From contig NW_024881536.1 of the NCBI RefSeq assembly GCF_019059575.1, positions 1,302,001 to 1,366,000 of the forward strand: DNA of 64,000 nt, given 5' to 3'. Origin of the DNA: Amphibalanus amphitrite. Lineage: Eukaryota > Arthropoda > Thecostraca > Balanomorpha > Balanidae. Positions 53,781 through 63,361 of this stretch are shown in pieces. How positions within the stretch are numbered: position 1 is the first letter of the stretch; every line of letters begins with the position of its first letter. A model generated the notes under the pieces. It made no database searches, was not told the origin of the DNA, and saw only the letters and a list, made by a program, of their open reading frames with translations. The position numbers were made by a program, and so were the translations under genes.

Positions 53781-54535
53781 GCGAGCGAGATAGTGAGCCC
53801 TGCACGTGCGGAAGGGCGAGAGGGTACTTCCAACGGGCTTGCGCAAAGCACCCTTCTAACCGGTCGCTAGCGGTGTACCAAATTTGAACGCAATCGGCCC
53901 AGCCGTTCCTGAGATCTGGAAGCGGCATTCTGCACGTGCGCACGTGCAAACGGGGTCCAAACTGACTTTAACACGGCACCCTACTAACCGGTCTCCAACC
54001 GTGTACCAAATTTGAGCGCAATCGGCCCAGCCGTTCTCGAGATCTGGAAGCGCCCCCTGCACGTGCGCACGTGCAGTAGCACCTTAACCGCAACACATGA
54101 GAATGCATTGCCTGGTGGGTGCCTACCTGTATGCCAAGTTTCAGCGAAATCGCCCCAGTAATTACCGAGTTATTAAAATGGGAACAAATTTGACACCTCT
54201 TATTGTTGCATTTTGCACGTGCACTGGGGGTGACCCACATGCATGGAGAGTATCCTATTTTTGGTAGAAAGGATGTAGCTACCCTATAAAAATTACCGCA
54301 AGTCAATCGCCTAAGCGGCTGCTGAGATATGAGCCTCTCAAAATCACTACTTTTGTAAAACAGCTGGAACACCCTTGACTTTTCACGTGGCACGTGCCAC
54401 GACGGTCACTGAGATGTATCAAAAGTAGTCAATTACGGGGTAGAAGGGGTGGGGCTACCCAGCAAAAAAGACCGCAGGCCAATCGGTCCAGCGGTTGCTG
54501 AGATATAAGCCTCTCAAAAGCGTTACAGGCCGGGC
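53780..54535. repeat. ~120-bp degenerate tandem repeat with CACGTG boxes
   Basis: About five units share CCAAATTTGA(A/G)CGCAATCGGCCCAG followed by CGTTC(C/T)(T/C)GAGAT. The two central units (near 53870-54070) are most alike. Several units end in GCACGTGCGCACGTGC. CACGTG occurs at about eight places between 53800 and 54400. Confidence 0.7.
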
Positions 54536-54557
54536 CGGGCCGGGCCGGGCCGGGCCG
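54526..54557. repeat. (GGGCC)n pentamer run
   Basis: Five to six GGGCC units, immediately after the degenerate tandem repeat and before a (TCGC)-rich stretch at 54596-54633. Confidence 0.9.
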
Positions 54558-54639
54558 CTCATACTGAGATTTTTCCGTTATATTGAAAAAGACTCGCTTC
54601 GCTCGCTGCGCTCGCTCGCTCGTAATCACCCGCCGGGGC

Positions 54640-55252
54640 AGCGAAATGACGTACACACCAATTACCAAATCAGGACCGGTACCGACCCTACAGTCGGCGA
54701 CAGCACAAACCATCCATCTCTTACCGAGGAGCAGACCCACCGAACGAGCTACCGACTAACTACTACTCAGTGCCCTGAGAGCCAGGTTTTGTGCCGACAG
54801 CGGTCTGAAGTTCAACCCAAGGTAGTCCGTTTTTACCGGGCAAAGGAGATTAAAATGAATTATGATGCCGCGCCCTCTTTATCACGACCTGCTAACTGAG
54901 CAGTCACACACATCACGCCAGTCAGTGGGAGTCAGCAGCTTACCTTGTGAGGAGCCGTCCTCAGATAGCCTCTGCGAGGTTCCCGGCGGAGCGATCACTG
55001 CAAATAGGGCGCGAGCATCAATAAAACGGCTCCACTTTGTGGACGATTTTCTACGGAAAACCCCGTAGCCGTTAGCCGGGATAGCGATTGTACAGTAAAT
55101 AAAACAGCTAGTGAGACAGTCATCAAAGGTTTAGAACACCAGAGCTGTACAGAAGCAGCACAGTAACAACCAATCACCAGTAGAATCTACATCATAACAT
55201 CACTTAATGATCATACTACTCATAACATCACTCATCTGATAACATCACTCAC
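54640..55252. other. Start of the long intron after the linker exon
   Basis: Sequence downstream of the linker-exon donor on the gene strand. No additional finger exon is found here. Confidence 0.5.
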
Positions 55253-55619
55253 TTGTGCCGGCCATCTGTCCGAAGGCGAGGGCGTCGAGCGGCGGCCGGG
55301 CCGGGTAGTCGCCTCCCTCGAACTCTGCCACGTAGCCGAGCGTGTCGTCCAGCGTCGCGCCGTCCTCCTCGATGGGGTCCGTCTTCTCCACCTTCACCGG
55401 AGCGGCAGCGGCGGCGGGAGGCGGAGGCGGCGGCGGCCGCGGAGCCGGCGACGGCGGCGCAGAGTGCTCCGACGGCGAGGTCAGGCTGGGCGACTGCGAC
55501 GGGCGCCGGCCGGGCGACGGCGCCGGGGCCGACGGCGGCCGCGGCGGATCGTGGTCCGACAAGCGCCGCCGCTTGGCCGCCGGCGAGGGCAGGGCCGCCG
55601 GCGCCGCCGGGGCGGACGG
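55253..55619 (-). CDS. BTB-ZF gene, constant linker exon
   Basis: The acceptor GTGTCTCTCCCGCGCAG ends at 55620. The exon opens in phase 0 as PSAPAAPAALPSPAAKRRRL, giving a KRRR nuclear-localisation-like motif after the BTB domain. It continues Pro/Ala/Ser-rich, then acidic (KVEKTDPIEEDGATLDDTLG), and ends FGQMAGT plus one base. VKVE has the form of a sumoylation site. The donor A|GTGAGT at 55253/55252 is phase 1, exactly what all four finger exons need. If the intron is retained, translation stops two codons later (AGT GAG TGA), so an unspliced transcript would make a BTB protein without fingers. Confidence 0.85.
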
Positions 55620-55842
55620 CTGCGCGGGAGAGACACACCCGGGTCACGGCGGGGCGACTGCAGCACAGCCTGGGTTCTAATACCATTCATCATTAACATT
55701 TTATGTGCAAGACTTCCATCCAAGCTCCCCAAACCTAATTTACCATTAGTTTCTCACTCGGGCACCTCAGACCTTTCCTTTCCTGGATTTGTTCCATCTG
55801 CCACCAGCGCTCTGCCATTGGCCCCTCCAGTTAGCCACGTAC

Positions 55843-56019
55843 CTTGTCCTCCTCGCCGCTAAGCCCTCTGATCTGAAGCAGCTCTGCCGTCTTTATGAAG
55901 CTGGCCAGCTGACTTTGCGCCACATTCACACTGCCCTTGTATATAAACTCTATGATGGCGCGCAGGTCATCTGCTGACGTGTCCTTTAGGAAAAACACCA
56001 GCTGCTGGCACGGGTTTTC
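55843..56019 (-). CDS. BTB-ZF gene, second BTB exon
   Basis: A 59-codon exon with phase-0 boundaries: acceptor TGTCCTCCGCAG (ends 56020) and donor AAG|GTACGT (55843/55842). It reads ENPCQQLVFFLKDTSADDLR, then IIEFIYKGSVNVAQSQLASF and IKTAELLQIRGLSGEEDK. This is the second half of an arthropod TTK-type BTB domain, including the (F/Y)xY-x-GEVNV-like and LQIRGL signatures. It mediates dimerisation or higher-order assembly. Confidence 0.92.
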
Positions 56020-56169
56020 CTGCGGAGGACAGGGAGGGGCAGGGGCAGGGCCACTATCATGACAGTTGTCAAGCAACATCATTTTCACCAGCACACTCAG
56101 CTCACAGCTGGAGCTAGCATGGAAAGCAGAGTGTGGGAATTACTGTGGGGATTACAGAGCCCTTACTTA

Positions 56170-56300
56170 TGGGCCTCCTAACAGCAACAGGTATGGTTGC
56201 GGTTGGCAGCAGGCCGTAGCTAGGCGAAGTCAGAAAGTGGACCGGCCTTTTGCTCCAATGTGTGCACATTAATCTTATGACTCCAAATCCTGCCATATGT
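56170..56300 (+). mobile_element. 5'-truncated SINE fragment
   Basis: CAGGTATGGTTGCGGTTGGC and AGCAGGCC match the body of the tRNA-derived SINE at the window's right edge (63970-64000), preceded in both by GCCTCCT(A/G)AC. It lies in the intron between the two BTB exons, and the tRNA-like head is missing. Confidence 0.6.
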
Positions 56301-56804
56301 AGAACCGGAATTACGCAATCGGAGGGTAGAGGGCAGGATCAACACAACAAGCTTGCTTAGTGGGGCTCTGTCCTTGTAAATCCTTCCATTCAAAATGCTC
56401 AGACTAGATTAATAAAAAATACTAACAGCTCAGGCAGCAGCAACTGAGCCAGAAGGGTCTAATCAGAAGGGATTGTTAGGAGTCAATTATCACACAGATT
56501 ATTCCTACATTGACATCTATGGAAATGTCATACTAGGTGGCTGAATAGGTAGTGAATTGTACAGAATTCAGTACCAAAACAAACTAGGTATCTATCAAAA
56601 TACAATGCATCTAGATTAACAAAACTGGTGCAAATCCAGAGTTCTAACTATGTCTAGTTCAGTTCATTTGCAGAGAGCACTACTAAAGCCAGAGCTCGCC
56701 TGAGCCCCTACCTACTTCAAAGTCCCCCTCACACAGATGTCAAAGCAGCCTGCCACTGGCACTGTGTGCCACTGTGCACAGCTGTCCGCCAGGCGCCAGC
56801 GCAC

Positions 56805-56993
56805 CTGGATTAGCTGTCGGAAGTAGGGGCTGCATGCAGATAGCATCATCCGATGGGCGCGCACCCGTTGGCCCTCACAGCACAGCGTAACATCCACCAG
56901 CTCGCCGTCATGACGCAACTGGTCGAATAGCGATGTCACTGTGCCCTGGAAGCTGTCCCACTTCAGACAGAACTTCTGGGAGTTCATGGCCAC
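56805..56993 (-). CDS. BTB-ZF gene, first coding exon (BTB start)
   Basis: The acceptor CTCTGTTCTAG ends at 56994, so an upstream non-coding exon must exist. ATG at 56987 is the first in-frame start after GTGGCC and opens MNSQKFCLKWDSFQGTVTSL. The exon continues with LVDVTLCCEGQRVRAHRMML and SACSPYFRQLIQ, ending at CAG|GTGCGC (56805/56804), 61 codons. The (F)CLKW-x-F and LSACSPYF strings identify the TTK-type BTB domain of arthropod Broad, lola, tramtrack and fruitless proteins. Which of these it is cannot be settled from the window. Promoter exons lie further right, probably outside. Confidence 0.92.
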
Positions 56994-57070
56994 CTAGAAC
57001 AGAGGCACTGCTCAGAAAACACACAGCACACATAAATCACACTCAATCATCAGAAGAGATTCAGATTCAG

Positions 57071-57424
57071 TATGGGAACATATATATCACCCCAGACCTC
57101 ACCCAGAAAGAAAGGGAGACTGGCAAAAAGTTGAGAGCAGAAATGGCAGCTCGCAGAAAGGCTGGTGAAGCCAACTTGACAATCAGAGGGGGGAAAATTG
57201 TACAGGTACCACCCACTGTCGTGGTGGAGGGAGGCAGTAGGGCTCCTGCCGTCCTCTCTAGTGGCAGTGGGGCACAAGCACAGGCAACATCTAATGGAGA
57301 GGCTCAAAGTAGAGAATCTACACGCGCCCCAGCTGTCCCCGGTGGTGACGGCGGGGCACAGGCTGTGCAACGACCACTCACCACCCCAACACAGGCCAGT
57401 TCTGCCCCTGCTGCGCAGAAGTGA
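57071..57424 (+). pseudogene. CR1 ORF1, C-terminal remnant
   Basis: In frame from the 5' truncation: YITPDLTQKERETGKKLRAE, then RRKAGEANLTIRGGKIV, then a Pro/Ala/Gly/Gln-rich tail ending AAQK at TGA 57422-57424. The KxLRxExxxRRxAGExxLxIRxGKIV pattern is that of CR1-type ORF1 C-termini. The N-terminal part is lost with the element's 5' end. It is in the same frame as ORF2. Confidence 0.75.
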
Positions 57425-60286
57425 CTAGGTCAGCCTCCAGCTAGCCACAAGCCCAGGAGTCTGTGTGTGTTATACACAAATGCTGACCAGTTCGTGAGTA
57501 AGCGGGATGACATGTGCATGCTCATCTGTAATGACGAGCCTGATCTGATTATGGTAACAGAGACAATTCCCAAGGCCCAAAAAGTTCCCATAGCCCCCGC
57601 TCTCCTCAACATACCTGGGTACACCTACACACTCTACACCAATTTCTCGCTATCATCTCCTAATCTTGGATGCAGCGGCATAAGAGGAGTATGCATCTAC
57701 GCAGCTGATTATCTCAGGGTGTCAGAAGTCTCTCTCAGCTCATCGTCAGTGGAACATGTGTGGCTTAGACTGTCACTGATTGGGAGTGACTGTCTGCTGC
57801 TGGGATGTGTTTACCGCAGTCCGTCAAGATCTGATGAAGAGCATGCCACTCACCTGGGTCAGCTCATTCGACAGGCAAGTTCGATGTCCTACTCGCATCT
57901 GGTGATTGTAGGAGATTTCAACTTTCCCCAGATCAATTGGGAAACTGAAGCATCCAACGCACCTGACACCCATCTTTCTCAAACTTTTCTCGACACGATA
58001 CATGACTGCTTCCTTTTCCAGCACGTCCGCTCTCCTACTAGATTTCGATTGGGTGAAACTCCAAATGTACTGGACCTGGTGTTTACCAACGAAGAAGGCA
58101 TGATTCGTAATCTCGAGCACCTTCCTGGACTCGCCAGAAGCGATCATGTTGTCCTGAAATTTACTGTTGTTTGCTATGCGGATGTGTGTACCTCACACCG
58201 CCCACCGATTCTACACATCAACTACGAGCGCCTTGCAGGTGTCCTGAGGTCACGAAACTGGGATGATATCAGAAACTTGGACCTGGAAGAAGCATACGAA
58301 TCGTTCAAGTCGCAAATAACCGGAGACGTTGAAGACTGTTCGGTCAAGAGAAGCGCCCACTCCAGGAAGAACCTCTACATGAATCGGGCGGCGATGCAGC
58401 TGAGAAAGAGGAAGCAGGTGCTGTGGGGCGTCTACCGTCAAACTCTCGACAACGTGGATCATGCCCGGTTTGTGAGGTGCAGAAATCAGCTTAGGGGCCT
58501 GACGAGAAAACTTCGAAGGGACCACGAGTCAAAGCTGGCATCGAACCTCAGACAGAACCCCAAAGCATTTTGGAGGTACGCCAACTCTAGGCTGCGTACT
58601 AGGTGCCGTGTTGAAGACCTGATGGATGACAACGGTGAGCTTGTGTCCAGCAACCGAGCAAAAGCTGAAGTACTAAGCAGGTTCTTCTCCAGCGTCTACA
58701 CCTCAGAGGGAGCTGAGCCTCCCCCAGCTCTGCCATGCAACTTCCAGGGACCCCCACTGGTTGACGTGGATGTATCGCCACAGAAAGTTGAGGCTAAGCT
58801 GGCGGTCTTGAAGTCAACTAGCTCGCCAGGGCCGGATGCTATTCATCCCCGAGTGCTCCGCGAGTCTGCAGGCCCCCTGTCCGTACCCTTGAGTTTGCTA
58901 TTTGCAAAATCACTGGAAGCAGGAAGTCTCCCCTCTGATTGGAAGATTGGCGAAGTAGTCCCCATATACAAGAAAGGCGACCGCAGAAACCCCGCGAGCT
59001 ACCGACCAGTGAGCCTTACGTCCATTCCGTCAAAGGTGCTCGAGTCCATCATTCGCGACCATCTTCTTCAACACTTCACGGACAGTGGCCTGCTGCATGC
59101 GGCTCAGCACGGATTTCTCCCGAGGAGATCATGTTCCAGTCAGCTACTGGAGGTGATGGAAGATTGGAGTGCTGCATTGGAAGATGGTGACCCAGTTGAT
59201 GTCGTATACCTCGACTTCGCCAAAGCCTTCGACTCGGTGCCGCATCAGCGACTCCTCAGTAAGCTGCGCGCCTATGGAGTCGGGGGGAAGCTGCTGAGTT
59301 GGATTGAGGCTTTCCTTGTTGGTCGTACTCAGAGGGTTGTGCTGCAGGGATCGAGGTCTGGCTGGGTCCCCGTCACCAGCGGTATCCCCCAGGGATCTGT
59401 CCTTGGTCCCGCCCTCTTCACGATTTTCGTCAATGACATGCCCCAGCAAGTGTCGAGCTGTGTCAAGCTGTTTGCAGACGACACAAAACTCTACCGTCGT
59501 GTGACAGGTGACCCTGACGGCCTTCAAGCTGACATCAACGCTCTGGTCAACTGGTCGAAGAAGTGGCTGTTGCCCTTCAATGTGTCGAAGTGCAAAGTGA
59601 TGCATGTCGGAGGTCTGAATCCTGAGCACACATACTTACTGGATAACGCCGCGATTGAGAGCGTGAGCGAAGAGAGGGATCTGGGCATCATTATCGACGA
59701 GAACCTGAAGTTCCACCAACAAACTGCTGCTGCCATTGCAAAAGCGACCCAGATGTTGGCTGTTGTGAGGCGCTCATTTGCTACCCTCGACGTGATCACG
59801 CTGCCTCTGCTGTACAAGTCTGTGGTGAGACCGTTCCTCGAGTATGGCAACATTGTATGGGGGCCATTTGGCAGAGTCAACCAGAAACGGTTGGAGCGGG
59901 TACAACGTCGAGCGACTCGCATGGTTGACACCATCAGACATCTCCCATACACCGAGCGTCTGCGCCGACTTGACATACCGTCGCTGTACTATCGTCGTCG
60001 CCGAGGGGACATGGTGACAGTGTTTCAGCTGTTCCATGGTGGCATGTCAGTGGCTCCTGAAGCGCTTCCGACCAGACACAGCTCCGACCGCACAAGGGGA
60101 CATCAGTGGAAGCTGCAGAAACCGAACGCAAGAACGCTCACGAGGAGGAACACCTTCAGCACAAGAGTCGTGAATGACTGGAACTCTCTGCCAGCTTCTG
60201 TAGTGTCTGCCACCAGCGTCAATCAGTTCAAGGCCAGGCTGGACGAACACTGGAAAAGCCTGAAGTATGACATTCCATACCCATAA
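57425..60286 (+). CDS. CR1 ORF2: endonuclease-reverse transcriptase
   Basis: Open from the codon after the ORF1 stop to TAA at 60284-60286, about 953 codons. The N-terminal APE-type endonuclease starts at VLYTNADQF and includes VTETIP, VIVGDFNFPQINWE and RSDHVVL. The RT domain includes YRPVSLTSIPSKVLE, VYLDFAKAFDSVPH, SGIPQGSVLGPALF and the catalytic LFADDTKLY. The C-terminal part (RPFLEYGNIVWGPF to VNDWNSLPASVV) is standard for CR1/L2-type elements. No in-frame ATG precedes the endonuclease start: the first is at 57512, inside the domain. The frame is intact, but the element lacks its promoter end. Confidence 0.9.
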   Translation, partial: LGQPPASHKPRSLCVLYTNADQFVSKRDDMCMLICNDEPDLIMVTETIPKAQKVPIAPALLNIPGYTYTLYTNFSLSSPNLGCSGIRGVCIYAADYLRVSEVSLSSSSVEHVWLRLSLIGSDCLLLGCVYRSPSRSDEEHATHLGQLIRQASSMSYSHLVIVGDFNFPQINWETEASNAPDTHLSQTFLDTIHDCFLFQHVRSPTRFRLGETPNVLDLVFTNEEGMIRNLEHLPGLARSDHVVLKFTVVCYADVCTSHRPPILHINYERLAGVLRSRNWDDIRNLDLEEAYESFKSQITGDVEDCSVKRSAHSRKNLYMNRAAMQLRKRKQVLWGVYRQTLDNVDHARFVRCRNQLRGLTRKLRRDHESKLASNLRQNPKAFWRYANSRLRTRCRVEDLMDDNGELVSSNRAKAEVLSRFFSSVYTSEGAEPPPALPCNFQGPPLVDVDVSPQKVEAKLAVLKSTSSPGPDAIHPRVLRESAGPLSVPLSLLFAKSLEAGSLPSDWKIGEVVPIYKKGDRRNPASYRPVSLTSIPSKVLESIIRDHLLQHFTDSGLLHAAQHGFLPRRSCSSQLLEVMEDWSAALEDGDPVDVVYLDFAKAFDSVPHQRLLSKLRAYGVGGKLLSWIEAFLVGRTQRVVLQGSRSGWVPVTSGIPQGSVLGPALFTIFVNDMPQQVSSCVKLFADDTKLYRRVTGDPDGLQADINALVNWSKKWLLPFNVSKCKVMHVGGLNPEHTYLLDNAAIESVSEERDLGIIIDENLKFHQQTAAAIAKATQMLAVVRRSFATLDVITLPLLYKSVVRPFLEYGNIVWGPFGRVNQKRLERVQRRATRMVDTIRHLPYTERLRRLDIPSLYYRRRRGDMVTVFQLFHGGMSVAPEALPTRHSSDRTRGHQWKLQKPNARTLTRRNTFSTRVVNDWNSLPASVVSATSVNQFKARLDEHWKSLKYDIPYP

Positions 60287-60396
60287 GAGCCCAGACTGTC
60301 CTAGTCCTAGAGCTCGATGAGAACGGGATCTCCAGGCCAAGTGGCCTTTTCCCTCCCGATCACTGTGAAGGTAAGGTAAGGTAAGGTAAGATTCAG

Positions 60397-60802
60397 CCCT
60401 ATTACGAGCGAGGGGGTGGGAGGCAAAAGACATTTGCAAGGCCCTATATATCGACATTTGGGACGTCAATTTGGTGGCACTTCTCACCTCACACTCGCTC
60501 ACACACTTCACAACTCAAATCTCAAGTTGCATTTTGATTTGTCGGAAAAAATCGTCGCGCATTGAAGTTTTTTTCGTTGTGCGTTATAAAATGTCTTACC
60601 AGCGCAATATTAGCATCTGCCCCGCAAATGGCTAACAAAGGTCTATAAACAAGAACGGTAATATTAGTTCCAAAATATATAAAAAATGTTCTTTGAGTTT
60701 TCAAGTAAGAAGCTATTTTTTGATTATTTTCATAGTTAACAACAGCAAATCGTGCTTAAATTAATATGTTGGTTAGACTGTTTTGATTTGGTGGTCACGT
60801 TC
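60397..60802. other. Region upstream of the BTB exon, no feature
   Basis: AT-rich sequence with no recognised exon on either strand. Confidence 0.5.
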
Positions 60803-61287
60803 TTAAAGGGACCCTCCCACCTTAACATTAGTTTTGAGTTGAGATAGCCAAGTTTGCGGCCAGGCTCAGAAACCACCATTTATCCTGGTCGCAACCCCCG
60901 CAGCTTTATGGTATTCAAGAAATTTCTTCCCTTTACTTGCAGGGTGGGACCAGCTTGGTCCCTATCTCTTAACCATTACGGGAATCTGATGACGTCATCA
61001 GGCTTTCGAACGTCCGTCATTAAGTTTGACTAAAACGTTTTGTAGCACGCGGTGGTATATGCTATTTGCGCGCAACATCTGCCGCAAACGCCGCACTTCT
61101 AAAATAAAGTCGCTAGAAACAGCGGAGATCCCAAAAAGTAAACAAAAGTAAAAGTCTAATATCTTGAAAACCGGTGAATATTTTTCGGTGAAATTTGGTA
61201 GATATTCGTTTTCGCTCTTTCTGAACCGAGCGACATCACTTTCATGCCAATTCATAAACTTTTTTGAAGGTGGGAGGGTCCCTTTAA
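60803..61287. mobile_element. TTAA-flanked 485-bp MITE, copy 1
   Basis: TTAA at 60803-60806 and 61284-61287. The ends AGGGACCCTCCCACCTT and AAGGTGGGAGGGTCCCT are perfect inverts. It appears identical in sequence and length to copy 2 at 63362-63846. It also contains an internal GGTGGGACCAGCTTGGTCCC patch. The 50-60-codon minus frame inside is the same in both copies and shows no known motif. Confidence 0.9.
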
Positions 61288-63007
61288 CCAGGGCATATAT
61301 CAAGGACATTTCAGACCAATCAGCGGGCGGCAATTTTCAAAACACCTGCATGCCGAGGACTGAGGAGTGGTTAGTTTCCGTTTAAAATAGTGCTAAAATC
61401 TCATAGATTGCATGATCTGTTTGTGTCTTTCTTCAAAACGGGTCAATATTTGGCGGGAAAGACCGTGGTATTTTGATTGCAAATAGTATCTCACCAATGT
61501 GTCAGGAAATGGGGTAGTAGACTGCGCCGTATTTGTCGTGCTCATGTGTCTGAATTTGAATCTATAAAAAATATTTTGTTATTAATTTTGTTTCTGGATA
61601 ATGTAGCAGATGGTTAATCTTAAAAATTCACGTAATCTTGTTAACATTTATTGTTTTTTAATAGCCCTTCTTAGCCACCTTCCCCCTCACCCTGAGGGCT
61701 GTTCTCGGGAACCGCAAACTGCTGAGTGTGGTGTGTGCAGCAGGCATGGAGGGTAGGGGATGGGTAGGTGGTTATGACATGGCTGCGCGCGGTGGACGTA
61801 CCCACGGGGGATGGAAGGCTGATGAAGGGATGCAATGGGCGGAGCTTAGAGCCTTTGTACGGTTCACTTCTACCGCACACAGGGTCCATGAACAGCTCTC
61901 AGGACAGTTAGCATTGTGGCTGTCCCTAATGGACACTTACTGCTACTTGCTAGCTGCATCAGGTTGGACCATTTTGCCAGTATTCCTGCCTGTTTGGCTT
62001 ATTTAGCATTTAAAACCATGGTAAGAGTGGATTTAACTCTTAAGCACACCAGACTCATAAGTCATAATTTGATAAAAACTGAAGCTATTTGCCTCTCATA
62101 CGGTCATACCTATCCAACAATTTTAAACAGCTCAGCAATGAGTCATCTGAGTGGACCCACTTTGAATTACATATGGTGTAGTGTAGGTCCATGCTGCCAG
62201 CTGCAAAGCTCAACTTGCCTGTTCAACTCACCTGTTTGTTTGTTTGTTGTGTTTGTTTGTAGTATGGGAATCTTGATTAAGTCTAGTTTGTGTGGTGTGG
62301 ATGGGTTCTGCTGGGGCATGAGCTGGTGTAATGCAGATGGTGTCAATTTTGTGCTGAGCAGTACAAGTTGAAGTCCTAACATTGAGCTGTGCTGAGCTTC
62401 TGTGCTGGCACATAGCATGCTGTTGTCAAAGAAAATGATGTATGGGACTTGGGACTTGGGAGCCAAATGGGGTCAGCCCGAGTGTTTTGTTACACTTTTG
62501 TATCAAAAGTGTAAATGTCTAATAAAAACTAAGAAATATCATAAGTTTTGATCAGCTTTGATAGGTGAAAATTTGCAGTCAGTTGTGGTGGGCTGGTTCA
62601 GATTTTTTTCCCTTGCTGGGGTGGCTGTCAATTGCTGTCATGCTTTGCAGTCTGGATGTGGGCACCAATGCTTAGAAGCTGGAATCAACTCAGAACTTAT
62701 TAAATCTGAATTTTGTAATGAGCTTGAAGTGTAACATAGCTTCCTGTCAATAATAGGATTACTTTTTACCCATCCAAGGAAGATGAAGCACAAGCTATTC
62801 TTTGGATTTCCTTGAATGTGAAAGTTACAAGTTGACTAATACTCCGTTACCTATACCCTGTTTTGTAGACAAGACTTGAACTACAAAATGCAAGCAACCA
62901 TTCAGGTTTGGGGTGTCCACTGATATCAGAGATGAATTGTAATTTGTACATCAAAGAAGTATGATGTAGTTTCTACATTTTGACATTGATTTTGTCTCTA
63001 TTAACAG
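61288..63007. other. Possible upstream region of a plus-strand gene
   Basis: A GC-richer patch at 61680-61870 could be a promoter or leader exon, with small frames but no motif. Beyond 62030 it is AT-rich with TTTG repeats (62231-62260). No confident exon is found. Confidence 0.35.
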
Positions 63008-63107
63008 GACAGCAACACTCAGACATATATTTTAAAGTTGTTCATTACTAAGACAAATGCATGACTGGTGACAATGGAAACTGACAAGCCACCAGCAGGA
63101 GCACAAA
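63008..63107 (+). CDS. Putative first coding exon of a plus-strand gene
   Basis: A strong acceptor (TTTTGTCTCTATTAACAG, ending 63007) and a consensus donor (CAAA|GTGAGT, 63107/63108) bound a 100-bp exon. ATG at 63074 has A at -3 and G at +4 and reads METDKPPAGAQ plus one base. Two shorter upstream ATGs (near 63057 and 63061) open minor frames. The rest of the gene would lie beyond the window. With so short a coding part the call rests on the splice sites. Confidence 0.4.
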
Positions 63108-63361
63108 GTGAGTAACATTTACTTATTGTCAGTGTGTCATATTTAATTTTAGTATGCAAAAATTGAGTTTTTAAAGCCTTTTTCAGTTTATACTCAACTT
63201 CAATTTGATAGATGTAACAATGAGCTTTTTTCCCTATTTTATCTGGACAATAATTTTGCTCCTTTTCTCCTAATGGCCTTATCTAACAGGGTTTTAAACT
63301 TGTGGCTTGCATGAAAATGAAATGTCACTCTGCTTCCTGTAATATTGCCGAGCTGTTTTGG

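Larger units (their letters stand above)
25191..56993 (-). other. BTB-ZF locus: constant 5' exons plus four alternative finger exons
   Basis: The span of one transcription unit read right to left. Constant exons 56805-56993, 55843-56019 and 55253-55619 make a 122-codon linker behind a 120-residue BTB domain. The finger-pair exons A (50269-50687), B (42295-42680), C (39358-39647) and D (25191-25450) each start two bases into a codon and each end in their own stop. They are therefore mutually exclusive terminal exons. Predicted isoforms are about 381, 370, 338 and 328 residues. This is the architecture of Broad and lola, which act as isoform-specific transcription factors. More finger exons could exist left of the window. 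Confidence 0.85.
57071..60388 (+). mobile_element. CR1-like non-LTR retrotransposon, 5'-truncated
   Basis: Flanked by AGATTCAG (57063-57070 and 60389-60396), probably an 8-bp target duplication. It lies antisense to the BTB-ZF gene, upstream of its BTB exon. It has the C-terminal part of ORF1 and a complete ORF2, a short 3' UTR with the hairpin GGCCAAGTGGCC, and ends in a pentamer run (GGTAA)n at 60370-60389 instead of poly(A), as CR1-group elements commonly do. Confidence 0.88.

Noticed and set aside
55248-55696. Alternative long frames on both strands over the linker exon
   Set aside because: High GC leaves all frames open. Only one minus frame joins the BTB exon in phase and reaches the phase-1 donor.
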